A stretch of 64,000 nucleotides of DNA. Source: Melieria omissa. Taxonomy: Eukaryota > Arthropoda > Insecta > Diptera > Ulidiidae. Under the pieces are notes generated by a model. That model saw nothing but the letters and a program-made list of their open reading frames with translations. It was not told where the DNA came from and did no database searches. The stretch spans positions 154,495,920 to 154,559,919 of the forward strand of contig OZ020267.1 in assembly GCA_963971225.1 (NCBI GenBank). Direction: 5' to 3'. Shown here in pieces: positions 34,601 through 45,997 of the stretch. Each line of letters begins with the position of its first letter. The stretch's first letter is position 1. The position numbers and the translations under genes were made by a program.

Positions 34601-37155
34601 AATATTCATAAAATGCCTTTTGATTTGTATTCAGTTTTAAAGTCGATCCTAATATTTCGGGTGGCTTAAACCCCCAAAACACCCCCTGAAACCGCAACTG
34701 GTTTCGACGATGTTAGCTTAACATGAGAAAATATGATGTGCTGACATACGCAAACGATTAATTTTTTCAAGTATGAAGGCTGCAGACGCTTGAATGAATG
34801 GATAATTGACGCACCAATCGGCACAGTGGGACATACAGATCATATATTGAGGAAATGAAGAATAGCCACTGCTCTCGTTTGCTCAAATATTTGCATATCA
34901 TTCATGATCTGCTCTGTTATTGGCATTGCAGAGTCGCCTGATTGTGGCACAGATGTCGGACACACGTTGCGACGCCTTCAACATACTCATGTGGCCGCTG
35001 CTGGCAACTGTCTGCGCGTCCTGCTTTCCCTGGTACGAGGCGTGCATTGGCGCCGAAATTGGCGCTGACACCGAGCGCTGGATTGTGCAGGCGTTGACGA
35101 TATTCGTAACCATTGCGCACTTGCACTACGGCCAGGGTGTGGTAAGTATATGAGAAGAGGTGAAGGCGAAGCACTTTCAAACAATTACTGCTGTCACACG
35201 GCTCGCTAACATTGGTTTCCCCTTGTCCCGCGTAGGTGCGTGAGATGTGCGACCACTTCCGCATTCGCTGCTTCAAAGTAAGAGACACTGCCTGCACTCA
35301 CCCACCCACCAGCTCACCCCCACTACTAGCGCCATCATCATCCGAAGCATTGTCGGGCGAACACTCACACACACATTTAGCGCGTTCGCTCAATAACCGA
35401 CTAAGCAGTAGCAAAAACGGGCAGCCGCAGAATAAGCTGCAATAGCTGACAGTATTAACGAGAGGCTAACTCCTAAATGTAGACTACCACAGATTGGGCC
35501 ACAACTAACAACTAATGCAGCCACAACACACACACTAACATTTCACAACACCGAAAACTAACTGTTGAATTAATTGTAGTGCAGTTTGGCTGATTTCGTA
35601 ACTGTTTTTGTTTGTTGTTTTTAACTATTTGACAATGTCCTACAACGATGATCTAATATAGGGAATTGTGATGTTGATTTGGAATTTAAATGTAATGCAG
35701 TGATTTTTGTCGCAGTTTGCTTTATTATTTAGTTTTAAGTGCACATAAAATGGCGATACACATACACACACACACACATACGCCTGCTCAGATAATGCAG
35801 TATCTGTAAATGAAACTAAGCCAAATAAATGGCGTTGCGTGCCAGGACGCAGCAGAGCTGTCGCTGCGTGTGGGTCACTGCGGCGCAGCCATCAAACGAC
35901 TGAGAAGGGAAATTAATTTTCCGAATGTGCAAATGTGCACCGGTGATTTATTAAATATTTCATCGGCATTATTAATGAGTGAGCATTGGTCGCGCGCATG
36001 TAAATAGTGTAGAAAGCGGAAGGAGGGACAGTCACACGTAGGACAGATGTGGGCACGTGGGTCTGGCTCTCGAAGTTGGTGAGTCGGACGGTTGCAGAAA
36101 ATGTGCTGGCTGTGTATCTGTGTTTGTCCACCGCATGGGCTGCAACAATTATTCATTGTCGGCACTTTATTGTGTTTAGTTGGTAATTTAATCACACACG
36201 AACAGTTTTTCAACTTGCCGAACGTGCCAAAGACTCGGAAGTAAACAGAGTTTAGCAAATTAATTTTTTTAATTTAGTGATAATGTAAGATGAGAAGCTT
36301 CTGCTGTATTTCACTCGCGTCCATTACTAAACACAATATCCTACTTGTGGTTTTATAAGTAAACAATTGCTGCATGTTTGTGTAGTTAAATTATAATTGA
36401 GGATTGCCAGAGTCAAAATTATGCATTAAAATATTTGAAATGCACTCAAGTGTGGTCACACAACAGTTAAGCTTTCAATTAAAAACTCGAAATGAATGAA
36501 ACAAAAATCGGCAAGGAACGTAAAATGTTGAACTGACCTTAGTCAAGTAAAATTAATTTTCTACCATTCTTGCGCTCTACATTTGGTAAGATTTATCCCG
36601 AACTAATTGGGCAGTTGACAAGGTTTCCTATTGGTCACATAAATATGTCGCGCTGTCATAAAAATGTGCTAACTTCAAAATAATGTCGTTGATTTGCTAT
36701 GTAATTTGTTGCTAGCGTTGGTACTGAAATGATTTATGAAACCTTGTCAACTTCCTAATATATATCAATGCCTGCAATAACTAATAAAATTATATTATTG
36801 AATTTAAAAACGAAATACTTAAAACTAATATATTTCTACAAACAAATAACCAGTAAATTACTAATCAATTGGCAAGTAGCTCAGTCAACCTTCCAGTTTC
36901 CGTATGTATCCTCTTTGCATGTCTGCATGCTCAATGGGCGTTTTAATGTTTATACTATCTTCGGCCTATTAATTTTCTACTCTTTCTATACTTCTTCCAC
37001 ACCTTGCTCCACTCTTGCCACAACTATCCTCCCTCAACACACACACACATAAACACGCTCGCGCGCCCACGCACGCACATCTGCCACAAATCCTTTAGAT
37101 CGCCAAACCGCTGCCAGCGCCGGAACAGGAACTAACGCGAAACTCCGCCGTTTAG
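28679..37155 (+). CDS. Ethanolamine phosphotransferase, EPT1/SELENOI type
   Basis: Exons: 28679-28735, 32593-32661, 32736-32919, 33086-33342, 34046-34203, 34293-34473, 34932-35141 and 35236-35277, then alternative ends. Splicing to 37099-37155 gives 404 aa, ending IAKPLPAPEQELTRNSAV. Reading on to the stop at 35443-35445 gives 441 aa. The CDP-alcohol phosphotransferase signature (DGMDGKQARR...LGELFDHGLDS, residues about 104-130) has all catalytic Asp residues. Several hydrophobic membrane segments follow. YVMHPFWNW, FLPKWLAPNLITF, EKYNTGVMFLPWGYD and VAQMSDTRCD match the EPT1/SELENOI branch. It transfers phosphoethanolamine from CDP-ethanolamine to diacylglycerol or alkylglycerol in the ER/Golgi. 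Vertebrate SELENOI (397 aa) has a C-terminal selenocysteine; neither tail here has an in-frame TGA, as in Drosophila. Intron 6 carries a hAT MITE. Confidence 0.93.
28736..32592 (+). other. EPT1 intron 1 (3.9 kb)
   Basis: Non-coding apart from a decayed mariner transposase (30480-31000). Also seen: an (AAAC)n run near 30049-30066 and a short ACCG-rich tract near 31290-31320. Nothing else could be identified. Confidence 0.7.
30480..31000 (+). mobile_element. Decayed mariner element
   Basis: At 30542-30757 the frame reads KEVHECFKRFQYGCEDIKGD..., then NIEKMCEF, which resembles the N-terminal helix-turn-helix part of mariner transposases (FEWHKRFKEGREDVEDDERPG-like). At about 30828-30890 another frame reads HSSYSLDLAPYDFYFF, the mariner HxPYSPDLAPxDFxLF catalytic block, including its D34D aspartate. 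The middle (first and second catalytic Asp) is missing and frameshifts are present, so it is an inactive, internally deleted copy. Terminal inverted repeats were not found, so the edges are approximate. Confidence 0.75.
33343..34045 (+). other. EPT1 intron 4
   Basis: Non-coding 703-nt GT-AG intron; no repeat or RNA gene recognised. Confidence 0.8.
34547..34700 (+). mobile_element. hAT-type MITE, copy B (complete)
   Basis: A 154-bp element with inverted termini CAGGGGCGGATTCAG and (from the right) CAGTTGCGGTTTCAG. It is flanked by a perfect 8-bp direct repeat, GTTTCGAC, at 34539-34546 and 34701-34708. An 8-bp duplication and CAG-starting ends are hallmarks of the hAT superfamily. It is non-coding and lies in EPT1 intron 6. 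A related shorter copy is at 23869-23995. Confidence 0.85.
35278..37098 (+). other. EPT1 last intron / alternative 3' end
   Basis: The donor at 35278 (AAA|GTAAGA) may be spliced to 37099 or left unspliced. Unspliced, the frame runs 55 further codons of Ser/Pro/His-rich sequence to TAG at 35443. An AATAAA lies at about 35824-35829, so an intronic polyadenylation isoform is possible. The remainder is AT-rich without genes. Confidence 0.5.
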
Positions 37156-37407
37156 GCAGCGTCCAAGCGACAACAACAACAGCAGAAGTAAGAACAACAG
37201 CAATTTGCAAGTGCCAACTGCCTTCAAACAGACACACACACACACACCCATCCCGAAAGCCACCGACATTTCCGAATGCAGCCGCATTTCCCTATTTATG
37301 TATCTTTTTAGCGACTAAACGTAAGAAACTGAATAAAACTAGCCATAAATTAGCGCATAAGGTTTCTTTTTAATTGTAATTAAATATGTAAATTTGGAAT
37401 TGAATGT

Positions 37408-37413
37408 AATAAA
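37408..37413 (+). terminator. Poly(A) signal candidate, EPT1 short isoform
   Basis: AATAAA about 250 nt after the 37153-37155 stop; another lies at 37332-37337. Confidence 0.5.
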
Positions 37414-37859
37414 AGAACTTAATCCAGGATGAGCAGAGTCGTTTTTAGTTCTCAAGTTTCCTCAAGATGCGGTGGCCACATAGAAAGCGATTTTATGATG
37501 TGCCACGCCTAGCAATTCGATATTTAGCTTTCTAAATAGAGCATTCGATGGATGTGGTGGCTTGTGGCCAGGCACCTGTCAGTTCACCTAAATAAGTTCA
37601 GGTTGAGAGCGATAGCACCGCCTGACTCGTACTCATCTGACGTACCAGTCCACAAGTTCACCACTGGGTGCCTCAGAAACCCTCATCAGAGGTCAGGGTC
37701 AGACATCAGCGTCTTAGGCAATCAGGCGCTCAATGAGCTGCAGTGTTCTCAGCTGATGCGAATACCACAGTTGGCATCGATATCGGTGAGTGGGTTCAGT
37801 TGAAAGCCGATCGGACAGCTGCCACAGAAGAAGAAGCTAACCAGCAACAAGTAAGTAAA

Positions 37860-38140
37860 CCCTTTCGATTGCTGCAGCGGTCTTCCTCACCGCGCTTCCG
37901 GGTACAATGCCCGCGACCTCGAGCCGCACTTGCATCCAGAGCGTTAAAAGTGATCCTTCAAAGAGTGTAGACAAGGTCGGAACACTTCTTCTCACCTTGA
38001 CGACGCTTGCGTTACTCACCACAATGAGATACAGTCCACTTGTGGCTCTCGCCATCTGAGATAGTTGGCCAGCGTGTAGAGTCGAGCGCATTGGTCTGGA
38101 ACGCACGCAGCTCAAGCACATCGTCGATGTTATTTAAAGT
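37860..38140 (-). pseudogene. Possible decayed GNAT paralog fragment
   Basis: On the minus strand at about 38095-38060 a frame reads YTLANYLRWRE, matching YYTLANYVEWARKD in exon 1 of the intact paralog at 48433-49520. Shortly after, another frame reads SGLYLIVV directly before a GTGAGT donor, as in DGLFLVV|GTGAGT at the end of exon 1 of the paralog at 38445-39735. The middle of exon 1 is missing, the frames disagree and no start codon fits. This suggests a broken duplicate just downstream of the intact gene. Similarity is short, so confidence is limited. Confidence 0.35.
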
Positions 38141-38410
38141 TTCAAAGATCTGGAGAAACTATTTACTCCCTGGAAACTGCACTTTACTGCCGCAGCAGCG
38201 AACTGAGACTGCGATGTACTGAGTGCGCAGATGAGGCTCGGCGCTGGTCAGTGGACAAGCGGTTTTTCTGAAAAAGACGCTCAACCGTGTGGCGGTGTCG
38301 TTTATTCAATGCGATTCTCTGAGCGGTTTCCAAGCCAAACACATTTCTAGTCTTGTTTGTATGAGCTACGAGTCAGTTTAGAAGCCGACAACTCCGAACC
38401 TAAAGTTCAC

Positions 38411-38416
38411 TTTATT
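38411..38416 (-). terminator. Poly(A) signal of the 38.4-kb GNAT gene
   Basis: AATAAA on the minus strand 29 nt after the stop codon; a compact 3' end. Confidence 0.6.
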
Positions 38417-38444
38417 TCGTGCCGAAAGGAACTGCACAATAAGC

Positions 38445-39735
38445 TCATTCGTCATAAGGCCAGTCGGTCCGTTGTGCAGTGGGAAATGTGCGCAGCCAGT
38501 AGCAGGTGTCGGTGACCTTGAAGCCCAGCTTGTCGAACATGCCGCTCGAGGCGCGATTGTCGCGGTTCACCAACGCCATCACATCGTGACCCTGCTGAGC
38601 GATGCGGCGGGCGGTGGCCCGCGCCACCAGGCTGCCAAGCCCCCTCCGTTTGTGCGATTCCTTGACCTGCAACGCGCCCAAGAAGCCGCCCTGCAAACTG
38701 AAAGCTGCGCGTCAAATATCTGAGCTCGTCGAAGGCATTTGTGGGTGTTGGCCAATTACCGCAAGCACCAAGCGACCAGTTCATTGCTGTCGGTGGCATA
38801 AACGCCCATGTTGGCATTCCAGGCAATCAGCCGCTTGATGAGAAAGAGCGAGCCGCGGTGGCGATTGGGCCAAAGCGAGTCGATGGTCTCGGCATCAGCG
38901 TCGACGGAAAGTGGGCGCACCTGATAGCCGTCCGGGCAGCTGCGGCGTAGAAAGAGAAGAGAAGCAAGTAGCGAATGCATCTTTCTGCGTCGCGTCCTGA
39001 CGAACCCACCTGACTTCCAGTTGCAAGGCCTCGGCACAGGGCATATAGTACATCGGCGTTTGACTGTCGTGCTCCACCTGCAGCTGCTTCGTCTGCACCA
39101 CCTGCAGCACGGCCGGTCGATTCCGCTCGGCGAAGGAGCTCACCTTGAAGCCAGGCCACGTCCAATCCAGCAGCGCCACGGCTTCGGATAGGCGTGCAGC
39201 GGACTCGCTGGTGTTCTGTAGCGAATTCACAAAGAGCTGGTAGCGATCCTGCGGACGGTACGAAACGGTGTGTTCGTGAGAAAGTGGAAGAAATCAGAAT
39301 TTAAATGGTAAACTAGTGAAGTGAGCGCTCACTCATCACTTTTCCCCTCTCCGTTTCTCTTTCGAAACACCAAAATCGAAACCAAATTACAGTTCGGCTG
39401 CTGACAAATACCATCAATAATTGAAAACGCAAACACCCACACACAGACAGACAGACGTATGACGGCTAAACACACAGAACTGCGTGTCACACACTCACCA
39501 CAACTAGAAAGAGTCCATCGCTATGCCAATCGTTGTCGAGCGTGAAAATGTGCAAATTTTTCATCTGCACGGTCGAGTGCAGCTGCTGCCGCTCCAGCCA
39601 GCCGATGAAATTGTCGAGGCAATAGTAACCCACGCAGTGGCGCGGCCAATCGCGGCGGTATAAATCACGCAATTGCCGCAACTCGGTGACTTCGGTGATG
39701 GCCGTGAGGCGACAGTTGGCGCCGGTTGATGGCAT
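38445..39735 (-). CDS. FR47-like GNAT N-acyltransferase, paralog 1
   Basis: Four exons on the minus strand, 39735-39499, 39248-39010, 38939-38760 and 38697-38445, give 302 aa with all phases closing. The C-terminal third is the acetyl-CoA-binding core: VAWCLR, GGFLGALQVKESHKRRGLGSLV (R-x-x-G-x-G pyrophosphate loop) and DVMALVNRDNRASSGMFDKLGFKV. The N-terminal half (LTAITEVTELRQLRDLYRRDWPRHC) is the GLYAT-like region found in insect FR47 proteins and glycine N-acyltransferases. The family transfers an acyl group from acyl-CoA to an amine such as glycine; the substrate here is unknown. It shares exon number, identical splice phases and the 239-nt exon 2 length with the paralog at 44583-45832. 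Confidence 0.85.
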
Positions 39736-42700
39736 GGCACTGCTTTGAACCCGTTCTCCAGATTGGGTGGGTGTGGGTGGCTGTGACAGGTAAAATCAGG
39801 AAAAAGCGTTAGTCGCGGTCGCGTAAAAAACGAATAGACGGAATGAGAACAAATCAAATCGAAAAGCAATTAAGATGTGCCGGTTTGAGTTCCAAAGCCA
39901 AATGTTGGCAATTTCGCTGGCCAGCTGCAGCGATGCTCAAGGGTCGGGACGTGTGAGGCCACGGCCAGAAATTGAGTTTGGCTTTGCGTGTTTCGCCGTT
40001 TTGTTGCAACTGTGCCGCGGGAATGGGCTTCGCTACTGACACCAATGCCCGACACTCACTTTTGGGTGTTTAGTTTTCTGCCTTAAAGCAGCAGCGGATT
40101 GCAGCAAAAAATCTTAAACATGGCATTGTTTTTGATAGCATTGTTTTTGATAGCATTGTTTTTGTTTATTAGGTGACGGCTCTTGGACTGTTGCTCAAAA
40201 TAAGTGTTTCGCTCTCTCTCTTCGCAATTAGCTCGAATTTTTTGTACTCACATTTGGCGCAAAATCCAAAACAAACGACTTGGACGTGTAAGAAATTAGT
40301 AATGCACGATCACAGCGGCGACGAGCGGCACAGCACGAGACCAAAGCGAGACTGAGCGCCCACTCGAAGTTTGCTTCAATGTGCTGCGGTGGACTGGAAA
40401 GCTTTTTATTGGCGTTGAGTAAGTTCTCGCTAATCGGTCGGCGGTATCGTGAAGCAGATACACTTAAATTTTGATAGCGAGATATCGCTTTCATTCTGGT
40501 TCGCTGTCATTGTGCGCTTAATTATTTTATGCCGGTCTACTAAATTGAAGGAACGGATGATGAAATTCAGGTTTTGATAAATGAGCAACAAGTCTCCGTC
40601 ACTGCATGCTCAGTAGAATGATTTCAAAATACCAGCACGTCTGAAATCACATTCCGCTCTCTCGTAAGTAACTGACTTTGTTTATTATTTCGACTCTAAG
40701 TCGAATCCAAAGCGCGTTGGAGCTCGTGATCGAGTAGATGCGATTCGAGTGGCAGTAGAAACCTCGTTTCTAGCAAACAAATGTACAAATAATTCGTGCA
40801 ACAAGAAGAGTTGCTAATAATAATCATATCAGCGAAATAATCAGGAAATATTTGCCAATAATCACGTAAACAGGTTTCTTTTGCCACCTTCCCAGCGCAT
40901 CCCTCTGCGCTGTTTCCGGCGCGCAATTTCGCCATTTTCTCCCCAACAATACCAACAAATCGATAGCCAAAGGTAGTTGCAGATGAAAAGCGCAGCAGAA
41001 ATTTGTGGCAAGTTCTTGGAGCGCGTGTGGGCTGCAGTTGTCAGTGCAATTGTTGTGGTAACGATTCGCTCACGTTTCCTGGCGTCCTTCCCCCTTCCGC
41101 TCGCTTTTGTCGTCCTGCGAATCACGCGGATTTGTGTTGTTTATTTCCGTTGTCAGTTTTATTACTCGCGCGTATTTTTGCAGCTTTCTGCAGCGTTTTG
41201 TCAATTTTTTATGCGCGCCGCAATTGTGTGCTTTTTGTTGTGCTGTTGTTGTTGCATCATTTGCAACATTGTTAGCGCGGTTTTTCCTTCACACGTTCGT
41301 GAGCGAAATTCACGTTTGCATGAAATTGCAAAATATCATCAACGCCGTCAGCAGCAACTTAAACAGCAACGGCGACGACAATGACGACGCGGACAACAAC
41401 CACATTCACACTGACAGCCAGAAAGACAAACAAAAACAAAAAAAAAAACCCATCAACACAGCCATTAGCGGCGTTGGGGAGACGGCGATGCGAATACTGG
41501 CAGCCAAATAATCTGCGGCCAAGCCCCAACTTTTACAATCAACACATTTCCGTGGCGTCGCCAACATCTTCAGGAGCAGCAGAACAACAGCAACATGACA
41601 ACAGACACTGCAACAGCGGCAGAAGCGGAAAAATCAACGGCGTGCGCGCGGTTGTTTCCAGCAGCGATAATCGGAGCGAAGAACAGCTGAATAAAGGGAC
41701 AGACGGAATGTGCAATGTGTGTGCAACACAGCAAAAAATCGTCAAGCGCTGCCACTCGCTGCACTACTCTTCGCTGCCACCTATTCGTGCACGTGGATTA
41801 CTGCGGTTTGTGTGGGGAAGTGGGTGCACCACTGTCACGCTTTGTCAAAATAGTCACGTGCGCGCATAATGCAACTTTGCTCGCGTGGGTCGAGGACGGC
41901 GGTGCGCCTAATGGGTGGCTGAATGCTTGAGGGTCGGCGGCTGCTCGCTGCAGTTTCTCGCTGTTAACATTTAGCGCGCTGTCAAAGCTCGAGCCCGACG
42001 CAGGCAGAACTTCAAACTCTTCGCGTTTATGGCAGTCGTAATGGCGGCTCCATTATGGCAAATTACTTGACACCCGCCACGGTGGCAATTTTAGTGGCGA
42101 TTATGCAGTGTCTCCGTGTGTCGGTGCGCGTGTGCGTATTTTTATGTTTCAATTTCTGCGCGACGAATATTTCAGCGCTTTAATGCGTTTTAATAGCTTT
42201 CATGTAGTTTCTAGCATAGTTTTTAAGTTTTTTTTATGGAAGTTGTCGGTAGCCAACACAGGCTTTAAAATTCGAGTATGTATACGATTTACGAAACGTA
42301 AATTCGCTTTGAAGAGTGCGGGTCAAAAATGCTATGAATGAATGTCGCAACTGCAGGCATGACTTGAGCTTTCCCTCTCAATTCCACTTTAATGTAAGCT
42401 GCGAAAAAATTCAAACCCTAAAAGCAAACAATTTAAGGCAGTCGGCCGTTTTTAAATTTGCACAACATTTCCTCTTCGTTCACGTTTCTTGTATTTGCTG
42501 CATGGCCAAAAGTGAACTTAAGACCACAAAGCCCGCTCCTTGTCCCGCATTTTGTGGTAAATAAATATTCCAATTATTGTCAAAATACTACTTGAAGTCT
42601 GTGTGCACACCGAACTGTGTGCAATGCTTGCACATTCGGATCGCTTCCGCTCGCCTCCAGACCGGAAGTGCCGTGCTGCAGCGGCGGATGTGCTGCCATT

Positions 42701-43504
42701 GGTGCCGCATTTGCATTGCTGTGTTGGCTGCTTGGGTTAGCCCTCAGTCCTTGGCTTCTCGCTTGCGGGCGTCTTGTGCGACAGCACACATTGTTGCAGT
42801 CGCACTGCTTAGTCTCTAATTTTCTGTTCTTGCTGGTCGCCTGCGATGGCTCCTGTTGCCGCTGCTCGAACAACTTTCTACGCGGTGATGGCTGCGGCAG
42901 TGCAATGCTGAGGACTTTCTGCTTTGATAAGCTGACTTATTTAGTTTACTCTTTTTGGATTAATGTCACGCTACAAATTCTCTAAGGATATCCCCAGTGG
43001 CAGTTGAAACAAGTAATTCAACTCAATTTTGTACAGATTTCAAATAATTTTCGTTCAACTAAAGAAATGCTAAATTTTGGGTTGGTAGCTTTTCGAATCT
43101 TGGAATCAACTGATTCGCGATCACTCGTTATTTCGTTCGTCATTTCCCCCATGGATTTCATTGTTGTGCAGCTTATCGCTGCCTTGTGCAGTGTTGCTCT
43201 CTTCCCCACAGCAACAGCAGCTACAATTCTTCAAAGCTAATCGCGGTGCTCACATTTTGATGGTCGTTGCTTTTAAATTGATTTGGTACTCACTTCGGAT
43301 CAAGAGATGCAAAAAATAACGCCTCGCATATATTAAGAATAACTAATGAGGAGCGCTTGCAAAGTGGGGAAAAGTAGGAACAGTTCGGCGAATCCACCAT
43401 TATTGTTGTCCCTTCGGATTGTTTGTCCTCTGTGTGGTTAGTTGGTCGTGTGTTTTTGCCTAAGAGTGTTGGTCTCTTGTGATTGTGGCACTGAACCCTT
43501 CGTT
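39736..43504. other. Spacer inside the GNAT cluster
   Basis: No supported gene. It contains a three-unit 15-bp tandem repeat (GCATTGTTTTTGATA, about 40123-40165), CAA/GTT-rich low complexity and a 63-aa polar frame at about 41320-41511 with no family features. Confidence 0.45.
40123..40165. repeat. 15-bp tandem repeat, three units
   Basis: GCATTGTTTTTGATA is repeated twice exactly, with a third partial unit. Simple tandem duplication in non-coding DNA. Confidence 0.75.
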
Positions 43505-43868
43505 GTGCCGCAAAACGCGCACTCTGTGGTGGAAATACGGCGCCAGCACTGGCCGCAGCTGCGCGATCTCTACGTGGACCAAGGCCAGAGCGCGTCGGCG
43601 GTCAATTTGTTGCAATGCTTCATCGACTGGGTGGAGCAGAATGCGGTGAAACGATGCGATTTGAAACTCTATTCGCTGGACGGGGATTGGCAGAAAGAAT
43701 GCCATTTTGTGGGCACTGCAAGTTGGACCAGCACTAGCCAACACTTAAATAGATGAATTTCAGGACCACGGCGCCCTGTACGGCAATTCGCTTGGCGTTT
43801 GCATGGATCGTCTGGTGATGGTCTTCAACTGTCTGACGGTAAAGAGGCTGACTCTAGACTCAGGCTAG
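43505..43868 (+). pseudogene. Truncated GNAT paralog 2, start and catalytic exons lost
   Basis: Exon 1 (43505-43717) encodes HSVVEIRRQHWPQLRDLYV...LKLYSLDGDWQKECHFVGT, clearly related to exon 1 of the neighbour at 44583. At the expected start there is GTG (43505-43507), not ATG, and no in-frame ATG precedes it after the last upstream stop. Exon 1 ends at ACT|GCAAGT, a GC donor, and joins in phase to 43764-43838 (DHGALYGNSLGVCMDRLVMVFNCLT). Reading past the next possible donor soon hits a stop. No exons for the acetyl-CoA-binding core follow before the next gene. An AATAAA near 43971 may still end a transcript. Most likely a decaying duplicate; a non-catalytic short product is possible. Confidence 0.65.
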
Positions 43869-44582
43869 TCAATCCTTATTGATATCACCTGCACAAAAGC
43901 GACCTCAACAATCTGTTGATTGTCCAGATTGTTAGTTCTCGTTACAATTATACCTAACGCCCGTTGAATAAATATTTAGAGCTTGCTGCCTGGGTTCACT
44001 TTCAGACGGTTGACACCAGTTTGCTGGGTTATGATGCGACATTATAATTTGTGTGCATGAAGTAACTCATTTCTAAGAATTAAACATAAATCACTTCTTC
44101 TTCTTCCTCTCCATTGCGTTTTGCTATTATTCCAGCTGTTTAACATTGTAAATCTTTTATCTCAATTGTACTTTTCCATTGGCCTCTTTTCGTAAGAATT
44201 GCCCGCTGTCATCCCACAAATCGCCTAACTACTGCCAGCGTAATAAATCGCTAAACGTTTGGAGATTGCATGGATAGGCGCTTTTTTTGCGCGGCTGTTT
44301 GTCCGTCTCTCGCCCGAAGACTCACTCACGAGCTTTTCAGCGCAGTGTCAGACTGTTGTGCTGTGGCGACTTTTCTCCGAGGTCTGGGGAGCTTTTGGAG
44401 CGCAGCGCACCTAATCTCATCGCTAGACTGTGGATACATATGCCGATTCCTACATACACACGTACAAGTTTATGGTGAACTCTACCAGCTAGTTGCTAGT
44501 TGTCGCTCTGTTTAGTGTACCTTCAGCTGGCGAGCGGCTTGGGCTTTCATCTGCACTTCGAGACGATTTCGGTATCTGAGAA
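43869..44582. other. Spacer between GNAT copies 2 and 3
   Basis: No recognised GNAT exons, RNA genes or repeats; probably holds the promoter of the gene at 44583. Confidence 0.5.
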
Positions 44583-45832
44583 ATGTCGCACAGTCTGGTT
44601 GAAATACCCCGCGCTCAATGGCCGAAACTGCGCGATCTGTATGTGGGCCACAAGTGCAGTGCCAGCGCCTACAATCTGCTCCAGTGCCTGGTCGAGTGGG
44701 CCGACCAGCAGGCCGATGTGACGATTTACTCACTGGACGGACAGTGGGAGGAGGATGGCACATTTGTTGCGACGGTAATCGGACCCGCGGACTGTACACT
44801 TGTAGCGCTGCTATCACGTTTGGATGGCAGCGGGTTTTTGCTCTGGTTTGAGCGGAGTGGCGTGAAATGTGCTGCGTCATCGTCTCTGTGAAATGACTTC
44901 AGCTGTTCTTTTGATGTCTTGCAGATCTTCAACTCTGTCTTAAATGTGTTTTGCAACACACTCAGCGAGGACCAGCAGCGTCTGCGCTCAGCACTGATGC
45001 TGCTGCGCACGAAGACCAACTATTTGATTTTCGGGTTCCCGGATCGCATCTTCAAGACAGTGGGACAGCACCACGCCGACAGGGGTCTGAAAGAGAACTT
45101 CAACCCGGACGGTACTTTTTGGTACCACATACAGAAGGAGAAGGCCGCAGCGTTTGAAGTTAAGTGAGTAGCGAGTGAGCGTACATTTTATTTGTCAGTT
45201 CTGTAAATGCTTTCCTTTGGTTCCAAAGTGTTCCCGAAGGACTGACTTTGCGCCGCCTGGAGCCAATGCATGCTGCGCAGGTAAACGAGGTTTGGCCGCA
45301 TAGAGCGCCGAACTCTGTGAATTTCGTCACAGATCTGATTCGTTACAACGATAGTGTGGGCGTGTTCGACAATGCGGACAATTTGGTGGCCTGGTGCCTG
45401 AGGTGAATATCGGATACATACAATCACACATACGTAATTCTCCTCTGCTAATTTTGAGGGGCGAGGGTACACAAATTTTGAGCTCAATGTCAGTTGAAAT
45501 CAAACAGTTTGCAAGATACAGATATTTGGAAGGTCTTTGCACCCTCTAAACACCCGTCCCCCTGTATCCTCATGAAACTTTTACAAATAACTATAATTTT
45601 CAGATTACCGATTGGTTCTATGGGTCTGCTGCAAGTGGTAGATTCCCACAAGCGCCGGGGACTGGGCAGTCTGGTTGTGCGTTACATGTCGAAGCTGTTG
45701 GCCGCTAAAGATTTGGAGGTTACAGCGCCAGTGGTTTTCAAAAATTCAGCTTCGCAGGCTATGTTCGAAAGTTTGGGCTTTAAGGTTATCGATAAGGTGT
45801 GGTGGACCATGATGCCTAAGAAGGACGAATAA
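44583..45832 (+). CDS. FR47-like GNAT N-acyltransferase, paralog 3
   Basis: Four exons, 44583-44774, 44925-45163, 45229-45402 and 45604-45832, give 277 aa. The N-terminal part (MSHSLVEIPRAQWPKLRDLYV) matches the other copies. The acetyl-CoA core reads NLVAWCLRLPIGSMGLLQVVDSHKRRGLGSLVVRYMSKLL, with the R-R-G-L-G loop intact, and ends FESLGFKVIDKVWW. Intron phases (0, 2, 2) equal those of paralogs 1 and 4, so the family arose by gene duplication, not retroposition. Likely a cytosolic or mitochondrial acyl-CoA N-acyltransferase; substrate unknown. An AATAAA lies at 45941-45946. Confidence 0.86.
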
Positions 45833-45997
45833 TTTTTTGCTTGTGAAATACATTTGTAAGAACAAAGTATATTCATCTAAGCGTTTAAATAGAAAACAAC
45901 ACACATTATATTGATAAATGTTAATGTTTTTTCCATAACTAATAAATATTAAAATTAAAAAAGAAAAATACTAATAAGAAACATAAAAAAACAAAGC

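Noticed and set aside
35278..35445. A selenocysteine codon or SECIS in the EPT1 tail
   Set aside because: Neither C-terminal frame contains an in-frame TGA, consistent with loss of selenocysteine from this protein in flies.
25638..37060. CRISPR-like or satellite arrays among the CA/GT repeats
   Set aside because: These are simple dinucleotide microsatellites without unit-spacer structure.
41320..41511. 63-aa polar frame beginning MKLQNIINAVSSNLN
   Set aside because: Composition follows a CAA/GAC-rich repeat; no family or splice evidence.
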